A program made the translations under genes and the position numbers. From Torreya grandis (taxonomy: Eukaryota; Streptophyta; Pinopsida; Cupressales; Taxaceae), in assembly GCA_037957365.1 (NCBI GenBank), contig JARHVA010000349.1, positions 4,266,501-4,330,500 on the forward strand: a stretch of DNA of 64,000 nucleotides, read 5' to 3'. Numbering within the stretch: the stretch's first letter is position 1; each line of letters starts with the position of its first letter. Under the pieces are notes generated by a model. The model saw nothing but the letters and a program-made list of their open reading frames with translations. It did not search any database and was not told where the DNA came from. This document shows, in pieces, positions 56,189 to 64,000 of the stretch.

Positions 56189-57640
56189 TTGCCTTTTTAT
56201 TCTATCCAAAGGTTCAAATTTATGAATACTCATCCTTATTCAAGGGAGTTGGTTTTTAAAAAGTCCAAATTTTTGCCTGGTTCAACCATTAATACTCATA
56301 ATTTGCTTTTCACTATGGTTATAAACCTTCCTTTTATATCCTTCACCATATCACATCCTTTGAATCTATCCCAATATGACCAAATTCCTAGAGCATCCTT
56401 TAAAAGTGTTCTATGTTTTAGTGGAGAAGGTCATATTAATCCTAGTGAACACATTAGAAACATGGAATTTTTTTGTAACATCTATAATATCGCTTAAGAT
56501 AATGTAGCGATCAATCTATTGGCATCATCTTTCAAGGGGAAAGATTTAGATTGGTATGTAACTCTACCTCATGCTTTCATTGCTTCATGAGATGAACTAG
56601 GAAATCTATTGTCTAAGATGTTTGAAAATAAGAGTGATTATTTTTCACTAGCTGAGCAATCAACTACTATCAAGAGGGCTCCTCAATATTTCATGTAAGA
56701 TTTTAACTCTATATTTGAAAATACATGGGATAGGATCCCAACCCTTGTGAGATCCACTCCAAATTATGCCTTCTTATATTACCTAAAGGCACTAAATAGT
56801 GATGTAGCCATGATGATCCAATATATGGGTGGGAATACACTACTTGGTTCCTATGAGATAGATATTAATGATGATAATTTTCTTGTTTAAGCAAGGAATA
56901 TTATTTTTAGATCACCAATGCCATTGTTTCTTGATTTATAGCCTCCTAGTCAAATTGTATTACCTACCTTGGCTCCTTTGCCTAATAGCCAAGAAAAGTC
57001 TACCCTTACCCATACTAATGAGATTTATGAAGTCAAGAGTTTGATTAAAAGTGTTAATAATGAATTAGTTACTCTAAAAATACAACATGCCCAAAATTAT
57101 AGGCCTTATCAGCCTTACAATTGGTTTGGACAAGTAAGTAGACCTCCTTTTCAAGGTAATGCTCAAGAATAAGGTCAAATAACTTGAGATAGACCTTAAC
57201 AAAGTTTTAATCCTAATGACTCATCATCTTCTAGAGCTCTTATTCCTAAAAAAAAAAAAAATTGTTCAAGAACAACCATGGTACCCTTCCTATGACCAAA
57301 ATCAAGGCCAAGTTGCATATGCCAATGAAATGCCTAGTCAAGACATGACAATTCAAGGTAGTCAAGTACCTCACGTTCCAAATTTTGAGGTGCCAATGCA
57401 AAATGGAATGGAAAATGGATAAACACAATCTGATTCTAATTTTATGAATCATTTAGAGGGAGAATTTTATGTCATGAATCATTTGGGAAGTTCAAATAAT
57501 GTGAATGTTAGTGTATCCTCTAATACTAGATCTAAGAAGAGGTTTGTAGAAGAGACACAAGTAACAAATAAAGGACCTATTTTGACTCCTCCATCACCCC
57601 CAATGGTATGTGGGTCTAAATCAACTCATAAGGTGTAGGA
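56189..57640 (+). pseudogene. gag: Gypsy-2 gag relic
   Basis: The first frame runs from 56189 (open to 56494) and through 56969-57169. Core blocks are FSGEGHINPSEHIRNMEFFC, SFKGKDLDWYVTLPHAF and ALNSDVAMMIQYMGGN. The frame changes at an A13 run (57249-57261) and goes on in 57216-57419 and 57444-57635, with Gln/Pro/Asn-rich sequence. There is no CCHC zinc knuckle, as in Gypsy-1. Stops are scattered (56495, 56588, 56696, 56888). Confidence 0.85.
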
Positions 57641-58290
57641 AAATCAAAAATCTCAAAATTCAAGACCAGCCCCTACACATCCATCTTTACATGCTACACC
57701 ACAAGGTACTAGTGCTCCCAAAGAGCCATTCAACATGAATAATCTTTATATCAATGTTGTGGATAAAATGAAGAAGTTACATATGAATATTTAATTACTA
57801 GACTCATTGACATTATCAAGATAAAATGATATTATCCAAAAGGAATTTCTTGGACTAGGTAAACCAATTGGATTAACAAGGACTAAAAATGTTGTTTTTG
57901 TGAATGGAACTCAGCCCATTGATGGAAAAGTGAATAAAAATGATAAATATCCTCATTCTATCTATCCCTGATCATTGGTGATTGTTTAGTTCATAATTAT
58001 AACATAGATAGGGGGGTTAGTTCTTCAATTATGCCTAAGTCAATAGAAAATAAACTAGGCCTCAAGTATGAACCAATGGCTAAAGGATTTATACAATTAC
58101 ATGGGTCACCAACAAAGACCTTGGGAGTAGTTAAGGATCTGAATTTGATTTTACATGCTTTTCCTACTTTGTCCATCCCTCATGATGTGGTTGTTAGATA
58201 TTTACCCCTATACTTTTCTCTTTGTTTGTCAAGAGAGTTTATAGCCAAGATAGGTGGATACTTGGTAGTAAATTGGTAATATATGATTTT
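57641..58290 (+). pseudogene. Gypsy-2 protease relic with upstream linker
   Basis: The linker (MNNLYINVVDKMKKLHMNI at about 57736-57795) matches that of Gypsy-1. The retropepsin block reads NIDRGVSSSIMPKSIENKLGLKYE: the active-site D-S-G has become D-R-G (about 58005-58014). The C-terminal CLSREFIAKIGGYLVVNW closes the domain. Open 58031-58276. Confidence 0.82.
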
Positions 58291-58597
58291 TAGAATAAAA
58301 AATGGTAGCAAGTTAAAGATTAAATAAAAAACTATTCATTACAATAATTTAGAGCCTTACATGCCTAAGGTTGCAAATGCCAATTATGTTATTCTTGATA
58401 AGGAATAACTTCACATAGATCAATATCCAACTTCTCTTGAAGGAGTTTCTAATATACTTATAGATGAATGGGAAGCTAAGAAATATGAACATGTTCCTTA
58501 AAAATTCATAGAATAATCTAGTCTTGGAGTACATTTTCTTAATGAATAAGACTCTTTCATGCTAAATTTTATGAAGCCAAATGAGACTATGGATGGT
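58291..58597 (+). pseudogene. Gypsy-2 protease-RNase H linker
   Basis: Same frame, several stops; contains EGVSNILIDEWEAKKYEHVP. No domain recognised. Confidence 0.5.
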
Positions 58598-58985
58598 CTA
58601 AGACAACTCTATTTTGATGGATCAAGAAGAAAGGTTGGATGAGGTGGTGGAACAATGTTAGTTTATCCATCCAAAGAAATGTATTACTCTACTTTCATAT
58701 TTCACTTCAGTTGTACTTTTAATTTAGAAAAATATGAGGCCCTCATTCATGGCCTTGAGTGGGCTAGGAAAAGAGGTGTGAAAGAGTTACAAGTTTATGG
58801 TGATAGTGAGTTGATTATGAATCAAGTGAGAGGTCAAAATATGACTAAGAACTCTTTTTTTAAGTCATATAATCATATATTATGGGATCTTGTAGAATAT
58901 TTCTAAGCTTTCAACATTCAATCTATACCAATAGAAGATAACAAACATGCTAATAGGTTGGTATCCATTGGAGCTCAATTTGATT
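58598..58985 (+). pseudogene. Gypsy-2 extra RNase H, located upstream of RT
   Basis: Blocks in order: RQLYFDGSRRKVG (D at about 58616), TMLVYPSKEMYYSTF, HFSCTFNLEKYEALIHGLEW (E), LQVYGDSELIMNQVRGQ (D at about 58801), FNIQSIPIEDNKHANRLVSIGAQFD (last acidic residue N here, D in Gypsy-1). It thus keeps three of four acidic positions. It is open at 58655-58903. Its place between protease and RT is the same as in Gypsy-1, and the reading frame is shared with both neighbours (frame of 58031 and 59339), so it is part of the polyprotein and not a separate insertion. Confidence 0.88.
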
Positions 58986-59335
58986 TTCCAAAGGGGATAA
59001 GAGATGATAATAACTAGCCTCATCTCAAAGTGATTTTAAGGCCCTATATACCTGATAATGTCAATAATTGGAAAGTATTTGATAGTGACCATCAAATATA
59101 TCTCTTTATACAAGAGGAGGCTAGGTTTTCTTAAAAAAAATAGTCTAAACTATAGTAGTAATATGGAGGGTAGATTGTACAATTTAAGACAAAAAATATC
59201 CCTAAGCACTTAATCACACTTTAGATTATTTTCAATCATGATGATCAATTGAAGAAGGAAAAGGTAAGCATGTATACTAAACAATAAAAATATGGGAGAG
59301 TACAAATTTTCAAAGATAAGTTACTTGCTCTTGGG
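58986..59335 (+). pseudogene. Gypsy-2 RNase H-RT linker
   Basis: Same frame with several stops; blocks NVNNWKVFDSDHQIY and KEKVSMYTKQ match Gypsy-1. Confidence 0.55.
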
Positions 59336-60300
59336 AAGGTGTGTATTAGAGAAGAAAGGTATGCTTTCATTGAATTATGCAAAGAATTTTATGATATATT
59401 TGCATGGGAATATAGTAATTTAAAAATATTTGACCCAAATTTATCTCAACATACCATAGATTTAAATGAAAATTCTAATCCTATCAAGCAAAGGCGAAGG
59501 CAAATCAATCCTAAGATTGAGCCTCTTATGAAGAAGGAGCTTACAAAGTTGATTGAGTCTAAGATCATTTTTCCTATTAAGCATTCATCTTGGTTGGAAA
59601 ATTTAGTCTTGATAATGAAGAATAATGTGTAAATCAGGTTATGTGTTGAATTTAGAGATTTTAATAGAGTTTCCTTGAAAGACCATTATCCCCTTCCTTC
59701 CATAGAGCAAATTTTACAAGTTGTGATAGGTAGTGAAAGGTTCTCACTCCTTTATTTATATTTAGGATATAATCATATTTTGGTAAATGAAGGAGATCAT
59801 ATAAGATAGCCTTTAACACTAAATGGGGAACATATTATTATAGGAAAATTCCTTTTGGTTTGTCTAATACTGGGGAAACATTTCAATGTGTAATGGATAT
59901 GTCTTTTCAAGGACTAATAAATGATATAGTGTTGGTGTATATTGATGATATCATGATCTTCTCCAATGATGAAAAGGATCATTTGAATCATATTAGGAAT
60001 ATTTTTGAGAAATTTAGAGATTTTTTAATCTCTCTTAATCCAAAAAAGTGTGTGTTTACTATCCATGAAGGCAAACTTTTGGGGCACATTGTTTCAAAGA
60101 AAGGTCTATCCATAGATCCTGAAAAGGTGAGTGCAATCTTGGCATTGACTTTACCCAAATGCAAAAAAGTTTTACAAAGATTCTTGGGAAAAATTAATTT
60201 CATAAGGAGATTTATTCCTTATTTTTATAACTTAGTCAAGCCTCTAACCTCTATTCTAAGGAAAGATGAAGTGTTTACTTAGATAAGGAGAAGGAAAGAG
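59336..60300 (+). pseudogene. Gypsy-2 reverse transcriptase relic
   Basis: Motifs: AFIELCKEFYDIFAWEY, INPKIEPLMKKELTKLIESK, FPIKHSSWLENLVLI, RLCVEFRDFNRVSLKDHYPL, the catalytic VLVYIDDIMIFSNDEKDH at about 59929-59982, SLNPKKCVFTIHEGKLLGHI and FIRRFIPYFYNLVKPL. A frameshift lies near 59800-59860. Open parts: 59339-59629 and 59860-60279. The Y-I-D-D box is intact. Length and blocks are those of a full gypsy RT. Confidence 0.93.
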
Positions 60301-60810
60301 AGTTTTGAAGAGATCAAGGAAGCTATTGCTTAATCTCCAACTCTTGAAAGTCCTAATTTCTCAAAGGATTTCAACTTTTATACGTTTGTAAATGAATAAT
60401 TAATATTTTCCATGCTCACTCAATAAAATGAAGAAAACTTGGAGTAGCCTATTGCCGTCTTTAGTCAAGGATTGGAAGGCTATGAGGTAAGTTACACTTA
60501 TGTAGAGAAGCAATTAATTTAAGTTTTTATAAGTATAAAGATGTTTAGGCATATGTTATATGTAAAAAATAATCATATATTGGTACCTAATCCTAATGTC
60601 AAAGACTTCTTTTTGAGTAGAGATTTGAATGAAAAAAGAGCTAGTTGGATTACAAAAGTAATAGAGTATGATGTAGAAATAAAGATAACCAAGCTAGTGA
60701 AAGGGAAGGGATTATGTGAATTCATTGATTTAGATTTTAAGGAAAAAAAGGAAGATATTTTATCCCTTCAAGATGTTCCTATGATAGTTACATCATCACT
60801 AATGAGGAGT
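60301..60810 (+). pseudogene. Gypsy-2 second RNase H (gypsy type), catalytic Asp missing
   Basis: SPTLESPNFSKDFNFYTFVNE starts the domain, with F where the first catalytic D should be (Y-T-D-A-S in active copies). Then come PIAVFSQGLEGYEVSYTYVEKQ, KMFRHMLYVKNNHILV and ASWITKVIEYDVEI. The same F occurs in Gypsy-1, so the loss is probably ancestral. Confidence 0.75.
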
Positions 60811-61785
60811 TAGACACAAGAAATGATCAATTTTCTTCAAACCAATGAGTGTCCACAAAGCCTAAATAGAGATAAAAGAATATACTTTAGATTTTAATCT
60901 ATTCCTTATGTAGATTTATCAGGTGTAATATTGATATGTGTTGAATCAGATCAGGTTGAGAAGATATTGTTTGAGTTTCATGATAGACCAATAGGTGGTC
61001 ACTTTGTTCCAAGGACCACAACTACCAAGATTATGAGAGATGGATATTTTTGGCCTAGTTTGTTTAAAGATACTCATTATTGGGTAAGGAAATGTAAAAA
61101 ATGTTCTCTCTTTTATGGAAAATAAAAACTTGCATCCATACTTCTTCATCCAATACAAGTAGACCAACCTTTCATGAAATGGGGTCTAGAATTCATAGGA
61201 TTAATTAATCCACCTTCTAGTGCTAGTCACAAGTGGGTGTTAACTAATATAGATTAATTTAAAAGATGGGTGGAGGTTGTATCTCTCAAGGAAAAAAATG
61301 AAAGTTTAGTTTTAGACTTTTATGAAGGCATAGTGACAAGATTTGAGGCTCCTTCAATAATCATTTTACACAATGCATTGTAATTCCTTGGAATGAAGAT
61401 AAGTGAGTGGGCTTTGAAACATGCTATTTATATTATTACTTCCTTAAACTATTATACACAAGGGAATGGACTATTTGAGTCCACTAATAAGAATATAATT
61501 ATGATTATCGAGATAATAATGGAGGAGAACCAAAGAACTTGACATTCCAAATTGAAGATAGCTCTTTGGGCTGATAGAATCACCCCTAAAAGAGCCATTG
61601 GAAATGCACCATATACACTTATTTATGGAAGAGAGGATAGATTTCATATTTCACTTGAGTTACAAGATTTAGATCTCACTTACCAACTAGAATTGATGGA
61701 AAATGAAAGCATAAAAGTTAGACTATGTGAGTTAATGGAGCCTGAAGAAATAAGGGATCAATATATGCAAACTATGAGAGTTCAT
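60811..61785 (+). pseudogene. Gypsy-2 integrase relic
   Basis: The zinc region is intact: FEFHDRPIGGHFVPRTTT (two His) and WVRKCKKCSLF (two Cys), in the open part 60931-61122. The core reads FMKWGLEFIGLINPPSSA (first D changed to E), IIILHNAL (second D lost) and LFESTNKN (E kept), so two of three catalytic residues are gone. KIALWADRITPKRAIGNAP and YGREDRFHISLEL follow (open 61552-61785). Confidence 0.9.
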
Positions 61786-61787
61786 TA

Positions 61788-61789
<2 letters not shown>

Positions 61790-61873
<84 letters not shown>
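61790..61873. repeat. (TA)n microsatellite inside the integrase tail, 84 bases
   Basis: About 42 uninterrupted TA units separate the integrase core from its C-terminal tail. Gypsy-1 has no such run at the homologous point (about 20250). Confidence 0.97.
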
Positions 61874-61876
<3 letters not shown>

Positions 61877-62090
61877 TAATAAATCCATGCCAAGAACATT
61901 TCAAGAAGGATACATTTTTATAAATTGGGATGAAGATAGGGCCAATCCTAGAAAACATACAAAGTTTGATGCTTTGTGGAGTTGACCTTATGTCAACACT
62001 CAATGAAAGCAACACAATGTGTTCCAAATATCAAAGTTGGATAGAGAGGATCATCATATCCCAATAAATGGGATCTATATTAAAAATTTA
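61874..62090 (+). pseudogene. Gypsy-2 integrase C-terminal tail
   Basis: Reads MPRTFQEGYIFINWDEDRAN, KHTKFDALW and PINGIYIKNL, homologous to the LKWDED and RYTKFDTLW blocks of Gypsy-1. Confidence 0.8.
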
Positions 62091-62340
62091 TAATAATTTT
62101 CTCCACTCTCATTGTACATAGCTACTATTTTTCTTGTTTTCCCTAAGTGCTTATGCACATGTGTGAGTCTTGTTAGTGTCTTGCTTTCTTTTGTGTTGTT
62201 TGGTGTGATTATTTTATATGTGTTTTTGGAAATTCCTTAATAGTTGTATTAAAGAATTCAACCACTCCCTTATCCCATGGATAGGATAATGCTTTTGATC
62301 TTTAGTATAGTAGGCTTATTATCCTTATGAGTCACCAATT
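62091..62340 (+). other. Gypsy-2 3' untranslated stretch
   Basis: T-rich sequence similar in nature to 20546-20771. No strong polypurine tract before the LTR. Confidence 0.5.
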
Positions 62341-64000
62341 TGTTGACCAAATTTGATCCTGTATGTCAAATTGGGACCCCTGAAGGTAAAAAAATGATTT
62401 TTAGATGTTTTAGTGGTCTAATATTTTTTCATGGGGTAATTTAAAGTTAATTTTATATAATTTTATGACTTTTACCCTTGGTCTTAGTTATTTTAATCCT
62501 TATGTCTTTTTGTGCCATTTAAAGGTCATGAAAGGAGCATTTAATGACTTGTACGATCTCTTTAGGTAAAGTGAAGGTTTAAAAATGTGATTTCATGCCA
62601 CATGTGTCATAATAATTCTTAAGTAACTATTCCTAACTAAAAAGTGGTAGGTTATTCATAGGAAATAATTGTTTTCTTGGAAAAAGGGGAGTTTTCTTAA
62701 GGTGTATAAACTTGTATAGCCTCATATAGTTGATGACACTTCAGAATTGTCATTTGAGCTTACAAATTTTTTTTATATTGATAAATTTTATCATAATCTC
62801 CAAGAAACTAATAAAACCACTTCTCTCTTCTTCCACTAGGCTTGGCAAGTAAGAATGACCCTCAGGTTTTTAGATGGTAAGACCAATAAGAGAGGTTTCA
62901 AGAAAAATACTCTTGTGGGTGTCTTATAAACTTATTCATCTTATATTTGAAATTTTATGTAGAATAATGGTGTAATATTATTTATGAACCATTCCTAATA
63001 AGTTGGCCTATCTAATTTGCTTGCCAATATGTGCACCTTGTAGGTCTTACTCTTGTTAGAGGTATTCTATGCAACTCAAAGAGTGAGATGATTTATAGAG
63101 GTATTTTGTTTCACTCTCACATGTTACTCAAAATTTTTTCAATTATTTAAGTGTTTTTATTAACCAACTAACTCAATTTTCAAGGAGTGAAAAGGTGGAG
63201 TTGTAGTCATTTTTTCCAATTACTAGAGATTTCTTCTATGTTATGGTTCCATATTGATGTGAAGTGATGTATTATTGATCCTAAATGCCTATTTATAACC
63301 TTACATGTCAAATTAAACTTCAATAAACACTTAAAATTCCAAGAGATAAATTCAAATGCACAAAATGATCACCTACAATAGTTGTACATCCTACTACCTC
63401 TTGGAGAAATGTGAAAATGTGTGTTTGAGAATTTTTTGATGTTTGGAAGGTTTAATCATGATTTTTAATAATCTTGAGGAGTTTTGAAAATATTTTATGA
63501 AATTATAACCTTGAGAATACCTTCCAAATAAATTGTGTCATTTTGGGGCAAATTTCCCAAAACTGGTAAAATAGAGGTATAGGCCCTTTTTTGGGTATCA
63601 CTATATAGAGTTACATTGATTTATAGGACCTCCAAGTACAATTGTCTTCAATATACCACATTTTTATATAAATTTTAAAAATAAGGGAGCTATTTTAGTA
63701 GAGGAAGATGGTTTTTAAGAGCCATCAAGTTGCTCTTTTAGACACTGAAATCAATTAGTGTTGTTAACAACCAATAGAAGATTTATCAAATCTTGAAAGC
63801 ACAAGGAAGGTCTTGAGGTCTTCATAAAGAATTTAATGGTTTTAGGTAAATCATCCACTAAAAAATTGGTTTATAATCCACCAAAGACAATCAAGTCATT
63901 GTAAACCTAAGTGAGACCAAAAATAACACTTACAACCAATATACACAGTTGTAGAAGTTGAGGAGATGCATTGAGTAATTAAGGTGAGGTTGAAAGTATT
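62341..64000 (+). repeat. Gypsy-2 right LTR, cut by window end
   Basis: Starts TGTTGACCAAATTTGATCC and follows the left LTR to about 63855 (left position about 55355). From there to 64000 the sequence differs (AAATCATCCACTAAAAAATTGG onwards in pieces), so an insertion or deletion begins right at the promoter. Confidence 0.85.

Larger units (their letters stand above)
53857..64000 (+). mobile_element. Gypsy-2: second member of the Gypsy-1 family
   Basis: Left LTR 53857-55980, internal region 55981-62340, right LTR from 62341 to beyond the window. Domains in order: gag, protease, extra RNase H, RT, degenerate RNase H, integrase. Every block has its counterpart in Gypsy-1. Only a few frame changes occur (near 57250, 57640-58030 and 59800), with many stops. 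The left end abuts the minus-strand gag of the Tat-like element, which suggests an insertion; the right flank is outside the window. Confidence 0.9.

Noticed and set aside
61785..62027. Minus-strand ORF with a long alternating Ile-Tyr run
   Set aside because: It is a translation of the TA microsatellite.

Overview
The window is intergenic plant nuclear DNA made almost entirely of old, nested LTR retrotransposons. I found no intact host gene, rRNA, functional tRNA or CRISPR array. The evidence for a plant is the Ty1/copia element with an initiator-Met-type primer site, a chromovirus with a chromodomain relic, and Tat-like Ty3/gypsy elements carrying an extra RNase H. The DNA is AT-rich and the elements are heavily decayed but still recognisable, as in large, slowly purged plant genomes (a gymnosperm would fit). 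The species cannot be told from the sequence.

Layout, left to right. (1) 1-23612: 'Gypsy-1', plus strand, with long LTRs (left one cut by the window start; right one 20772-23612). A younger copia element (48-6369) sits inside its left LTR. A non-coding, minus-strand element with ~1.9-kb LTRs ('LARD-1', 12658-18323) sits inside its reverse transcriptase. (2) 23613-24300: a minus-strand protease fragment of the same family as Gypsy-1, touching its right LTR. (3) 24300-27285: unclassified repeats, ending in a plus-strand gag fragment. (4) About 27290-53856: a minus-strand Tat-like element, split at 28691-45253 by a chromovirus, which is itself split at 31201-42279 by an 11-kb element with an extremely G-poor plus strand ('G-poor element'). 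(5) 53857-64000: 'Gypsy-2', a second member of the Gypsy-1 family, apparently inserted near the gag start of the Tat-like element; its right LTR runs off the window.

Two signals stand out. Gypsy-1 and Gypsy-2 both have the order gag - protease - extra RNase H - reverse transcriptase - degenerate RNase H - integrase. The extra RNase H is therefore upstream of RT, whereas the Tat-like element in the same window has it in the usual place between RT and integrase. Second, the 3' non-coding part of the Tat-like element holds at least nine copies of a 31-base unit: a conserved 17-base centre flanked by 7-base arms that differ between copies yet stay largely complementary, which looks like a conserved hairpin.

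The nesting can be read directly. The copia insertion has an empty-site counterpart in the right LTR of Gypsy-1, the chromovirus has a perfect 5-base target duplication, and the reading frames of the interrupted host elements continue across the insertions. All coding regions are pseudogenes. Many stops lie at conserved Arg or Gln codons, as expected from C-to-T decay of methylated DNA. All coordinates of element ends and domains were read by eye.
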